DNA from: CAXRDE01 sp964229355
GTDB lineage: Bacteria > Cyanobacteriota > Sericytochromatia > UBA7694
Direction: 5' to 3'
DNA length: 64,000 nt
Assembly: GCA_964229355.1 (NCBI GenBank)
Contig: CAXRDE010000019.1
Coordinates: forward strand, 186,001 to 250,000
Part shown: positions 42,947-51,325 of the stretch, in pieces
Layout: each line of letters opens with the position of its first letter
Position numbering within the stretch: the first letter of the stretch is position 1
Notes under the pieces: generated by a model
Seen by the model: only the letters and a program-made list of their open reading frames with translations
Database searches by the model: none
Told to the model about the DNA's origin: nothing
Translations under genes and position numbers: made by a program

Positions 42947-44082
42947 AGGCTGTCAAAGGCTTTAAAGAAAGCCGCAATCTCTTCAAGACTGTTATACCCA
43001 TGGGGAGACACCCGTAAAAAACGCTGCTCGCGGGCCGAGATATAAATGTTCTGGGCTTTCAAGGCTTGCTGCCGCGCTTCAGCATCAACACAGGGCACCG
43101 TCACAATGCCTAAGCGCTCCTGGGGATCCACAGGCGTCACTGGCGTATAGCCTCGCTCCGCAAATCCCTGCCATAGCGCAGTGGTGAGCGCCAATACGTG
43201 TTCAGTCCAACCCTGGGCATCAAAGCTGTCTAAAAACTCACGGGCTGCCAATAAAGCCGTGAGGCCGATGCCGTTAGGGGTCGCAATTTCATAACGGGCG
43301 GCATCCTGGCGCGGAGACAAGCGGTAATCCAAAAGTTCCCAGGCGTCTTCGACACTCAGCCACCCCACGGTAGCGGGTGAGTGCAGCCGCTTTTGCAAAG
43401 ACTCCGAAAGATAGACAAAAGCCTGTCCCTGTAAGCCCATCATCCACTTTTGCCCCCCGGCGGCTAAAAAGTCGATCTGGCAGGCCTTCACGTCAATCTG
43501 GGTCGCCCCCAAAGACTGAATACCGTCTACACAAAAAACAATGTCCCACTCCGCACACACCTTGCCCAAAGTGGCCAGGTCATGGCGCTGACCGGTCAAA
43601 AATTGCACATGAGAAATAGACAGCACACGGGTTTGAGGGGTTAGAGCGGCAATAATATCTTCCAGGGGCAGATAATAATCCCGGTGGTCTACAAAATCCA
43701 CGTGAACGCCCCGAGACTGGAGATTTAAAAACGGGTACACATTGGAGGGGAACTCTAAGGTATTCAAGAGGATCCGATCCCCCGCTTGCCAGGGAAAGTC
43801 ATGGGCCAGAATGCTCAGCCCCTGAGAGGTGTTGCTCACAAAGGCCAGCTCTGTGGGCTGGGCATTTAAATAATGGGCCAGATGCGCCCGCAAACGCGCG
43901 ATCCGTTCCATCAGCGGTTCATAATTTTCAATACAATCCCGATGTCGATCTTGCGCATAAGCCTGGATGGCCACTACGGCAGGTAATGGCAGGGGGCTGA
44001 TGGCTGCATGGTTTAAAAAAAGCTGATCTGCGGTGTGTGAAAAAGCCTGACGCAAACGCGGCCATTGGGTTTGAAAAGACAT
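42943..44082 (-). CDS. Class V aminotransferase-fold PLP enzyme
   Basis: This 379-residue PLP enzyme of the class V group (cysteine desulfurase, isopenicillin N epimerase, kynureninase-like) has the PLP lysine Lys212 in GGQKWMMG. The cofactor-nitrogen Asp186 lies in CVDGIQS, and the SNTSQGLS phosphate site is at 83-90. It lacks the conserved cysteine loop of true NifS/IscS desulfurases. It resembles the epimerase-like subgroup whose substrates are poorly known. It is divergent from a small TPR-like gene only 28 bases away. Confidence 0.85.
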   Translation of the reverse strand: MSFQTQWPRLRQAFSHTADQLFLNHAAISPLPLPAVVAIQAYAQDRHRDCIENYEPLMERIARLRAHLAHYLNAQPTELAFVSNTSQGLSILAHDFPWQAGDRILLNTLEFPSNVYPFLNLQSRGVHVDFVDHRDYYLPLEDIIAALTPQTRVLSISHVQFLTGQRHDLATLGKVCAEWDIVFCVDGIQSLGATQIDVKACQIDFLAAGGQKWMMGLQGQAFVYLSESLQKRLHSPATVGWLSVEDAWELLDYRLSPRQDAARYEIATPNGIGLTALLAAREFLDSFDAQGWTEHVLALTTALWQGFAERGYTPVTPVDPQERLGIVTVPCVDAEARQQALKAQNIYISAREQRFLRVSPHGYNSLEEIAAFFKAFDSL

Positions 44083-44110
44083 CTGAACTCCTTTATGCTA
44101 CAGTGAAATT

Positions 44111-44365
44111 ATGCATTATACACTCACCCAGGCGTGGGAAGCTTACGCCAACAAAGACTATATTTTAGCCAAACGTATTTTTAACGGTTTAAAAGCCATC
44201 GCGCCCAACGACGACGCCCGCCGTCACCACGAAATGGGTTACGCCTATGTCTTACTGGCCGAAGGCGACCGTCCTGGTGCCACAGCGATTTTAGAGCGCC
44301 TGTATGCCGAAACCCAGGATGACAAATTTCTGGAAGCCCTCAACGCCGAACCCGGCAGTTTATAA
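44111..44365 (+). CDS. Small TPR-like protein
   Basis: This 84-residue protein is made of two or three amphipathic helices with TPR spacing (AWEAYANKDYILAKRIFNGL, then GYAYVLLAEGDRPGATAILERL). It has no signal peptide, so it is cytoplasmic and probably a protein-interaction module. The ribosome site is weak. Its location between an aminotransferase and an exonuclease gives no functional clue. Confidence 0.75.
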   Translation: MHYTLTQAWEAYANKDYILAKRIFNGLKAIAPNDDARRHHEMGYAYVLLAEGDRPGATAILERLYAETQDDKFLEALNAEPGSL

Positions 44366-44370
44366 CCCCT

Positions 44371-44889
44371 TTACTTCAGCGAGAGCTTCAGGCCCTGGGC
44401 CTTTAGAGCCAATAAAGCCTCTGCATTCCCGCGGGCGTCATCTAACGGGTTATGGGTATGGGGCGTTTGGCGCAGGTGCTTAAAGTTCTGAAAGCTGTCT
44501 TTGACAAAGCCTTTGTACAAACTGCCCAGGTTCTGGGAGCTGTGGCCAAAAGGGTTACGGCCCAAAAAACGGTGAAAATACCAGCACACAAACATCCAGT
44601 CAAAGCCGTTATTGTCAGAAATAAAGGTAGCCCGCCCGCGATTGTGTGTGATGATCCAGGCTTCAAAGTCCAATAACAGCTGTTGCGGCTCTGCAAAGGC
44701 TTCTGTTTCTTCACGGGTAAACCCTGAGACCGCCAGGGCTTCAGGCACAAACTGTTGCGAGATGGGGCGACAATAGCCCAGAAAGCCCTGTGTCAAATCC
44801 GCATCCACTTTAACCGCTCCCAGGGCAATCATCGAATAGTCGCCCGGAATGGGCCCATCCGCTTCAATATCCACCATAAAATAACTCAT
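44371..44889 (-). CDS. DEDDh-type 3'-5' exonuclease
   Basis: This 172-residue DnaQ-fold exonuclease has the motifs DIE (Asp7, Glu9), SDNNGFDW (Asp97) and HNPLDDA (His146, Asp151), a complete DEDDh set. Length and lack of other domains fit a stand-alone exonuclease acting on RNA or DNA ends. The frame is open upstream to a GTG at 44913. The ATG at 44889, with GAAAGATGG-type purines before it, is preferred because the fold begins immediately after it. Substrate unknown. Confidence 0.82.
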   Translation of the reverse strand: MSYFMVDIEADGPIPGDYSMIALGAVKVDADLTQGFLGYCRPISQQFVPEALAVSGFTREETEAFAEPQQLLLDFEAWIITHNRGRATFISDNNGFDWMFVCWYFHRFLGRNPFGHSSQNLGSLYKGFVKDSFQNFKHLRQTPHTHNPLDDARGNAEALLALKAQGLKLSLK

Positions 44890-44935
44890 GATTTTGCCAT
44901 CTTTCTGTCGCACTTATGCTTTATTATAGAAAGAC

Positions 44936-46183
44936 ATGAGACGCTTTCAAAACTTTTTATACTGGTGCATCGAAGATCCGTCACGGGATGCCTCAAAAGC
45001 ATTGCTCTGTATTACCCTGCTGTGTTGTGCTTTCTTATCTTTGGTGGGATCATGGATCAATTACACGCTAAACTTTCCCCTTCTCATGCTAGTGCTCAAT
45101 GTGGTGTTTTTTGGGATTTACTTTTGGATGTACCTTAAAGTCAGATTCTACCGGGCTCCCACTCAGAAATATGCCGTCTTTTTTGTCTACACGACCTTGT
45201 GTTTGTTGGCCTGTTGTTGGCCGCTCAACGCCGGCGTGGTGGGCCCTATTCCAATGTTTTTTTTAGGACTTCTCATGCTGAGTGCTTTTCTCGTTACACC
45301 TCGTACCTATTTAACGTTCACCCTTATCTTGATCACCAGCTTTTGTGGACTGACCTTTTTTGATCTTCAATCAACCCAAAGTCTGCTGCCACTCTATATC
45401 GACAACCACGCCTGGGACATGGCCAGCAGCGCTTTGGTATTGCTGATCGCTTTAAGCGTGAGTTTGTACGGTTTTCGTCAACGCTACACCCAGGAACAGC
45501 AATTGCTCCAAAGCGCCGCCGAGTATAAATCTCGGTTTTTGGCCCAGATGAGCCACGAAATGCGCACCCCCTTAAATGCCATCCTGGGATTTTCAAAATA
45601 TCTTAACCTTCATCCGGAGCTGACGGAAGACAAAAAGACCCTGTACCTCAATCGGGTTTACGAAAACGGTTTATCTTTGCTGGCCTTCTTCGAAGATTTA
45701 CTCGATATCTCAAAAATTGAATCTGGGCAGTTGCGTTTACACCCGCAAGACATGGATCTTCAAGAGCTGCTAAAACAGTGCTACACACGCTACGAGCAGC
45801 AGATTCATGAGAAGCCCCTGCACTATGAATCCCAGATTACCGGCTCGACACAAATTACCGGTGATCCGCACCGCCTTAAGCAGGTGATCGGCAATCTCTT
45901 GCACAATGCCATCAAGTTTACACCGCCTGAAGGTCATATCACGGTGCGTGTCTTTCAGCTCCAGCAGCAACTCTGCCTTGAGGTCAAAGACACCGGTCCC
46001 GGGATTTCAGCAGCAGACCAAATTTTGGTTTTTACCCCCTTTTACCGCTCACAGCATCAGGCGGAAGGCTCCGGCCTGGGTCTGGCCATCGTCCGAGAGC
46101 TCTGTGACCTGATGGGGTACACCCTGAGGCTCATTAGCACCGAAGGCCAGGGGTGCACCTTCCAAATCTGGATTCCTCTATAA
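44936..46183 (+). CDS. Membrane histidine kinase
   Basis: This 415-residue sensor kinase has about six hydrophobic helices (24-180) and no large periplasmic domain, so it may sense the membrane itself or a small molecule. The dimerisation/phosphoacceptor motif FLAQMSHEMRTPLN has His207, followed by the N box NLLHNAIKF, G1 DTGPGI and G2 GSGLGLAI, all intact. No response regulator gene is adjacent; the nearest is the PatA-like protein at 41342. A hairpin (GGCGA, three bases, TCGCC) follows the stop without a T-run. Confidence 0.9.
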   Translation: MRRFQNFLYWCIEDPSRDASKALLCITLLCCAFLSLVGSWINYTLNFPLLMLVLNVVFFGIYFWMYLKVRFYRAPTQKYAVFFVYTTLCLLACCWPLNAGVVGPIPMFFLGLLMLSAFLVTPRTYLTFTLILITSFCGLTFFDLQSTQSLLPLYIDNHAWDMASSALVLLIALSVSLYGFRQRYTQEQQLLQSAAEYKSRFLAQMSHEMRTPLNAILGFSKYLNLHPELTEDKKTLYLNRVYENGLSLLAFFEDLLDISKIESGQLRLHPQDMDLQELLKQCYTRYEQQIHEKPLHYESQITGSTQITGDPHRLKQVIGNLLHNAIKFTPPEGHITVRVFQLQQQLCLEVKDTGPGISAADQILVFTPFYRSQHQAEGSGLGLAIVRELCDLMGYTLRLISTEGQGCTFQIWIPL

Positions 46184-46251
46184 GGCGAAAATCGCCCTGT
46201 GGTATCATCAGTAGAAACAACCTGTCACACCAAGCGAAGGATACACCCACC

Positions 46252-47001
46252 ATGATTAGCATTAAAAGTGCCCGTGAAATTGAACTGATGCGGGCCGCCG
46301 GACGCCTGGCCTCTCAAACCCTGGACATGATTGAACAGCACATTCGCCCCGGGGTCAGCACCGAAGAACTCAACCAATTGTGTCACGACTTTATTGTGGC
46401 ACACGACGCCTATCCGGCTCCCCTCAACTATAAAGGTTTTCCAAAGAGCGTTTGTACCTCGGTCAACGACGTCATCTGCCACGGCATTCCCAGCAAAAAA
46501 GAGATCTTAAAAGACGGCGATATTATCAATATTGACGTGACCGCCCTCAAAGAAGGCTACCACGGCGACACCAACCGCACTTTCTTTGTGGGCGAGCCCG
46601 CCCCTGAAGTACGGGCCCTGGTGGAGTTTACCCGCGAAATCACCCTCAAGGCCATTGGCATTGTCAAGCCTGGCATACGGGTGGGAGACATTGGTCATTT
46701 GATTCAAACCGAAGCCGAAGCGCGGGGTTACGGCGTGGTGCGTGAATTCACCGGCCACGGCCTGGGACGTGAGTTTCATGAGCCCCCCTCTATTTTTCAC
46801 TATGGCACCCCCGGCACCGGTGTCAAAATTCGCAAGGGCATGACCTTTACCATTGAGCCCATGATCAACCTGGGCACGCACGCCCTGCATATTTTAGACG
46901 ACGGCTGGACCGCTTTAACCGACGATGGCAAATGGTCAGCCCAGTTTGAACACTCCATTGTCGTCACCGCAAACGGCGCTGAAATTCTCACGGTTTCTTA
47001 G
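46252..47001 (+). CDS. map: Methionine aminopeptidase, type I
   Basis: This 249-residue enzyme removes the initiator methionine. The metal ligands are present: Asp95 (INIDVT), Asp106 (HGDTNRTF), His169 (FTGHGLG), Glu202 (FTIEPM) and Glu233 (FEHSIV), plus His77 (CHGIP). Length is normal for bacterial MetAP-I. The ATG at 46252 follows a GAAGGA ribosome site at 10 bases, and the open frame upstream is not part of the protein. It is followed 6 bases later by rsmI. Confidence 0.96.
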   Translation: MISIKSAREIELMRAAGRLASQTLDMIEQHIRPGVSTEELNQLCHDFIVAHDAYPAPLNYKGFPKSVCTSVNDVICHGIPSKKEILKDGDIINIDVTALKEGYHGDTNRTFFVGEPAPEVRALVEFTREITLKAIGIVKPGIRVGDIGHLIQTEAEARGYGVVREFTGHGLGREFHEPPSIFHYGTPGTGVKIRKGMTFTIEPMINLGTHALHILDDGWTALTDDGKWSAQFEHSIVVTANGAEILTVS

Positions 47002-47007
47002 CTTGCC

Positions 47008-47838
47008 ATGTCAGGCCAACTGTATCTCTGTGCCACCCCCATCGGCAATTTAAAAGATATTACTCTCCGCTGCCTTGAAACCCTCAAGGCGGTGGATCTG
47101 ATTTTGGCCGAAGACACCCGCCAAACCCGTAAACTGCTCAATCATTATGAAATCAGCACCCCGCTAAAATCCTTTCATGCCCACAACGAGTACCACCAAA
47201 CCGAGGCCTTGATTCAGCAACTCCAACAGGGACAAAACATTGCGTTGGTTTCTGATGCCGGTTTACCCCTGATTTCGGATCCCGGTGCCCACCTGGTGCA
47301 GGCCCTGCGCGAACAAAACATTCCACTGACCTGCATACCCGGTGCCAGTGCGCCACCCACCGCACTGCTGCTCTCAGGCTTACCGCCTCTGCCCTATACC
47401 TTTTTAGGGTTTTTACCCCGTCAACGGGGACAACGGCAAACCCAATTACAGGCTTACCGCCACGATGCGGCAACGCTGGTGTGTTTTGAGTCTCCCCACC
47501 GTCTACAGCAAAGTTTAGAAGATCTGTGCGAAGTGCTTGGCGACCGCCCTGCTGCGGTGTGTCGTGAGTTGACCAAACGCTATGAAGACGTGCAGCGCGG
47601 GCCATTATCTCAGTTAATTCAGCACTTTAAGGCCGAACCTGCCCGGGGAGAAATCACCCTGGTCATTGCCGGGGCCCAGGCGTCAGAACAGGTGCTTTTG
47701 CAAGGCAATCATGCGGTCCTGAGCCGTTACGACGCTTTACGCACCCAGGGCTGGCAGAAAAAAGCCATCTTGCAGCAGTTGCGCGAGGAAAGTGGGCTAT
47801 CGCGCAATGAGCTATATACCCTCCTTCACGATGTTTAA
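47008..47838 (+). CDS. rsmI: 16S rRNA (cytidine-1402) 2'-O-methyltransferase RsmI
   Basis: This 276-residue tetrapyrrole-methylase-fold enzyme has the family start LYLCATPIGNLKDIT. The AEDTRQTRKLL, SFHAHNE, SDAGLPLISDPG and GLP motifs all match. RsmI methylates the ribose of C1402 in 16S rRNA. Length is normal. It overlaps the phosphatase gene by 8 bases (the ATG of the next gene lies within its last codons). It probably shares a transcript with map. Confidence 0.95.
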   Translation: MSGQLYLCATPIGNLKDITLRCLETLKAVDLILAEDTRQTRKLLNHYEISTPLKSFHAHNEYHQTEALIQQLQQGQNIALVSDAGLPLISDPGAHLVQALREQNIPLTCIPGASAPPTALLLSGLPPLPYTFLGFLPRQRGQRQTQLQAYRHDAATLVCFESPHRLQQSLEDLCEVLGDRPAAVCRELTKRYEDVQRGPLSQLIQHFKAEPARGEITLVIAGAQASEQVLLQGNHAVLSRYDALRTQGWQKKAILQQLREESGLSRNELYTLLHDV

Positions 47839-48766
47839 ACGACTGCGGTGGGTTCCCACCCTACTCATCTTGCTTAGCCATTGTGCGCCCCAGGAACCTG
47901 CAGCAGAGGCCAATCAAGCTCCTGAAAAGTCCGCCGAAACCACGGTCTACGTGTTGGGCGATCTGCATGGTGATCTGGCAGCCGCCAAAAAAGCAATGGC
48001 CCTGACGGGAGCCACAAATACCGCAGGCGAATGGATAGGCCAGGGGCTGACCGTGGTACAAACCGGCGATCTCATTGATCGGGGCCCCGAAGACCGGGCG
48101 GTTCTGGACTGGTTTGAGCGCCTGGCCGCTGAAGCGCCTCAGCACCAGAGTGTGTTACACCTGCTCAACGGGAACCACGAAATCATGAATGCCGAAGGCG
48201 ACTTCCGCTATATTCACCCCGAGAGCATGACCGCCTTTGCGGATCTGGCGGACGCCACCCGCAGTCAACAGTTGGGTATTGCGGATGCACCCGCCGCCGT
48301 TCAGGGTCGTGCCAATGCCTTCGCGCCCGGCGGGGTTTACGCGCAGCAACTGGCCAAACGTCCCGCCGTGCTGATTCTGGGAGACACTTTGTTTGTACAC
48401 GGGGGCATTTTGCCTGACCACGTCAGCTACGGAATTGCGCAAATCAATCAAGATTATGCCGAACATCTCCGTGAGGGCAAGGCCCTGCCCGAGATTTTGC
48501 AGCCCAGTGACACCAGCCCCCTCTGGACACGGGTTTATTCCCAAATCGACCAGGTGGTAGATTGCAATACCCTGCAAGCAGTCCTCACCCGCTTAAAGCT
48601 CCAGCGCATGGTGGTGGCCCATACAGTACAGCCTCATATCAACAGTGCCTGTAATGACCAGGTGTGGCGTATTGATACAGGCATGTCACGGGCTTATCAG
48701 GGCAAGGTTGAGGTTTTAAAATTACAGGGCAGCACCGCGCAGGTGCTTACACCAGATTCTCCATAA
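47831..48766 (+). CDS. PPP-family metallophosphatase, exported
   Basis: This 311-residue calcineurin-like phosphatase has the PPP triad GDLHGD (43-48), QTGDLIDRG (77-85) and NGNHE (113-117), followed by VHGGI and AHT. The N-terminus is hydrophobic and ends LLSHC. It may be a lipoprotein, though His before the Cys is unusual for a lipobox, so plain export is possible. Shewanella-like phosphatases are related. It overlaps rsmI by 8 bases and is convergent with, and overlaps, the type II topoisomerase gene by 20 bases. Confidence 0.82.
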   Translation: MFKRLRWVPTLLILLSHCAPQEPAAEANQAPEKSAETTVYVLGDLHGDLAAAKKAMALTGATNTAGEWIGQGLTVVQTGDLIDRGPEDRAVLDWFERLAAEAPQHQSVLHLLNGNHEIMNAEGDFRYIHPESMTAFADLADATRSQQLGIADAPAAVQGRANAFAPGGVYAQQLAKRPAVLILGDTLFVHGGILPDHVSYGIAQINQDYAEHLREGKALPEILQPSDTSPLWTRVYSQIDQVVDCNTLQAVLTRLKLQRMVVAHTVQPHINSACNDQVWRIDTGMSRAYQGKVEVLKLQGSTAQVLTPDSP

Positions 48767-50573
48767 TATACTGCTTACGCACGGGCGAGTTTTTGCCCAT
48801 ATAGAAGCTGAGCAACTTTGGAATTTCATGGCGCTCTTGAATATTCACGGGCAAAAGACGCATATCTTTGCCGATAAATTGCCCAAACTCCTGGGGCGAA
48901 ATTTCACCCAGCCCTTTAAAACGGGTAATTTCAATATCCCGTTTGATTTTGGCGATGGCATCTTCTTTTTCTTGCTCTGAGTAACAGTAAATGGTCTGTT
49001 TTTTATTGCGCACCCGAAACAGAGGCGTCTCTAAAATATACACATGGCCTCGCAACACCAAAGGCTCAAAAAACTGTAGAAAAAAGGTCAGCAGCAAATT
49101 GCGAATGTGTAAACCATCCACGTCGGCATCGGTGGCCAGAACCACTTTGTTGTAACGCAAGTCATCGACGCTGTCTTCAATGCCCAGAGCCTGCACAATA
49201 TTATAAAGTTCGTCGTTTTGGTAGACCACCTGCTTTTTACTGCCAAAGCAATTGAGGGGTTTTCCTTTAAGGGGAAACACCGCCTGCGTCATCACATCCC
49301 GTGCCATCACAATCGAGCCACTGGCTGAGTTTCCTTCGGTAATAAAAATCATGGAGTCGCTATCATGAGATTTTTTATCGTTCAGGTGAAACTTACAGTC
49401 TTTGAGCTTGGGAATTTTAATGGAGACCTTTTTGGCTTTTTCACGGGCCAATTTTTTTACCGACTGTAATTCTTTGCGAATGCGCTCGTTGAGGTTAATT
49501 TTGTGCAGAATGATTTCAGCCACTTCGCTATTTTTATGTAAATAGTCTTCAATAAAGGTTTTGATCTCTTGCACCACCCAGCTGCGAATATCGCTATTGC
49601 CCAGCTTGTTTTTGGTTTGCGACTCAAAGACAGGCTCTTTGATTTTTACGGCCACCGCGCCCACCAGTCCGTCTCGCACGTCTGCAGCCTGATAGGATTT
49701 TTTGGCATAGTCATTGATGCCTTTGAGCACCCCTTCTTTGAAGGCTGACTCGTGGGTGCCGCCATCAGAGGTGTATTGTCCATTCACAAAAGAAAGATAG
49801 TTTTCGCCATAGGCCTGGGTATGGGTAAAGGCAAACTCAATGCGCTCGCCTTTATAGTAAATCGGCTCATACAAGCGTTCGTCATCCACTTCATGATCCA
49901 GCAGATCGTACAGCCCTTTGTCAGAGTGAAAGGTTTCACCGTTAAAGTCCAGGGTCAATCCTGAGTTGAGATAGGCATAATAGGCCAAGCGCTTGCGTAA
50001 AAATTCTTCATTGTACTTGTACTCACCAAAGGCATCGGCATCGGCGGTAAACACCACCAGCGTGCCGTTGGGCTCCTGGGTTTTACCCGAGCTTTCGGCC
50101 ACCAGTATGCCCTTTTCAAAACGGGCTTCTGCAAATTCACCATCGCGATGGGAGCGCACATAAAAATGCGAAGAGAGCGCGTTGACCGCCTTGGTACCCA
50201 CACCGTTTAAGCCCACAGAAAATTGAAACACGTCACTGTTGTATTTGGCCCCGGTGTTAATAATCGAGACACACTCCACGATCTTACCCAGGGGAATCCC
50301 TCGGCCATAGTCTCGAACCTGAACTTCGTCCTGCTGAAGTTGAATGTCAATGCGCTTACCGTTGCCCATAATAAATTCATCAATGGCATTATCAATGACT
50401 TCTTTGACCAACACGTAAATGCCGTCGTCGCGGTGAGAACCATTGCCGAGACGCCCAATGTACATGCCGGGTCGTAGGCGAATGTGCTCTAGCGAGCTGA
50501 GGGTTTTAATGGCATTTTCGTCGTAGGCCACCGCGGGCGTGGCAGCGGTTTTGGAAGAGGAAGCGTTTGACAT
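48747..50573 (-). CDS. parE: Type II topoisomerase B subunit (ParE/GyrB)
   Basis: This 608-residue ATPase subunit of topoisomerase IV or gyrase has the GHKL ATPase (VIDNAIDEF, YGRGIPLG, GLNGVGTKAVNALS), a transducer domain and TOPRIM motifs TEGNSASG and ATDADVDGLHIRNLL. The final domain ends in a MGKNSPVRKQYIMENL tail. Length is nearer ParE than the longer proteobacterial GyrB, so ParE is preferred, but gyrase B cannot be excluded without phylogeny. No ParC/GyrA gene is adjacent. Confidence 0.88.
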   Translation of the reverse strand: MSNASSSKTAATPAVAYDENAIKTLSSLEHIRLRPGMYIGRLGNGSHRDDGIYVLVKEVIDNAIDEFIMGNGKRIDIQLQQDEVQVRDYGRGIPLGKIVECVSIINTGAKYNSDVFQFSVGLNGVGTKAVNALSSHFYVRSHRDGEFAEARFEKGILVAESSGKTQEPNGTLVVFTADADAFGEYKYNEEFLRKRLAYYAYLNSGLTLDFNGETFHSDKGLYDLLDHEVDDERLYEPIYYKGERIEFAFTHTQAYGENYLSFVNGQYTSDGGTHESAFKEGVLKGINDYAKKSYQAADVRDGLVGAVAVKIKEPVFESQTKNKLGNSDIRSWVVQEIKTFIEDYLHKNSEVAEIILHKINLNERIRKELQSVKKLAREKAKKVSIKIPKLKDCKFHLNDKKSHDSDSMIFITEGNSASGSIVMARDVMTQAVFPLKGKPLNCFGSKKQVVYQNDELYNIVQALGIEDSVDDLRYNKVVLATDADVDGLHIRNLLLTFFLQFFEPLVLRGHVYILETPLFRVRNKKQTIYCYSEQEKEDAIAKIKRDIEITRFKGLGEISPQEFGQFIGKDMRLLPVNIQERHEIPKLLSFYMGKNSPVRKQYIMENLV

Positions 50574-50621
50574 GATTACATCCTGAATGTTTGTGTATGC
50601 TCTGGGTATTATACCCTTATT

Positions 50622-51245
50622 TTAACGAAGTCCCCGTAACTTTTGCCAGAGGCTTGGTTGTTTTTCCCAGTAAAGCAGTTGGTTATTGGCGGGCATATTG
50701 ATGTCTTCTTGAAGTGCAAAACCATTTTGATGCGCCAATTTAAAAATAGCCTCACTGTCCCGTAACCCGCCACCAGGATAGGTTTCTTGCACCCAGGCAT
50801 CAAATTTTTGATTGCTTTCGGTGGTGTATGCGCCCCCATATTTAAACGGCCCATAGACCGCCAGCTTACCCCCCGAAGGCAAGAGTTTGCCTGCTCCTTT
50901 AAAAAAAGCTTCCACTGCTGGCCAGGGCATAATATGTAAGGTGTTGGCCGAGAAAATCGCATCATAATCGCCGGTGGGCCAGTCCCGGGTGACATCGAGC
51001 TCCAGGGGCGGTGAAATATTGGTTTCTTTACAGCCTTTGATCCAGCCTTTAATGCCCTCATGGTGTTCCAGCAAATCACTGGGTTGCCACACCGCCTCGG
51101 GCAATCGCAGGGCAAAAAAAGCGGCGTGTTGACCGGTACCACTGCCAATTTCTAAAATGTGTCGACGATCCGCAAAAATTTTGACCAGCACCTGAGAGAT
51201 AGGTGTTCTGTTGCGCTCACAGGCTTCAGAGAATGGTTTTGACAT
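50622..51245 (-). CDS. DUF938 SAM-dependent methyltransferase-like protein
   Basis: This 207-residue class I methyltransferase fold belongs to the DUF938 family, with ACERNRTPI near the start, the SAM motif LEIGSGTGQHA (31-41), and ANTLHIMPW. Family members are conserved in bacteria and animals, but their substrate is unknown. It has no signal peptide. It lies 48 bases upstream of the ParE gene on the same strand and is divergent from the 51326 gene. Confidence 0.88.
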   Translation of the reverse strand: MSKPFSEACERNRTPISQVLVKIFADRRHILEIGSGTGQHAAFFALRLPEAVWQPSDLLEHHEGIKGWIKGCKETNISPPLELDVTRDWPTGDYDAIFSANTLHIMPWPAVEAFFKGAGKLLPSGGKLAVYGPFKYGGAYTTESNQKFDAWVQETYPGGGLRDSEAIFKLAHQNGFALQEDINMPANNQLLYWEKQPSLWQKLRGLR

Positions 51246-51325
51246 CAGATAAACATCCCTTTCAGGTTATCGCTACCCAGTAAGTTCGATTAAAATATGA
51301 AGAAGCATACCAAAAGAGGCTGCAC

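Noticed and set aside
46184..46196. Hairpin GGCGA-AAA-TCGCC after the histidine kinase gene as a terminator
   Set aside because: The stem is only five base pairs and no T-run follows, so intrinsic termination is not supported.
46153..46251. N-terminal extension of methionine aminopeptidase
   Set aside because: It overlaps the histidine kinase end and lacks a ribosome site. The family N-terminus starts at 46252.
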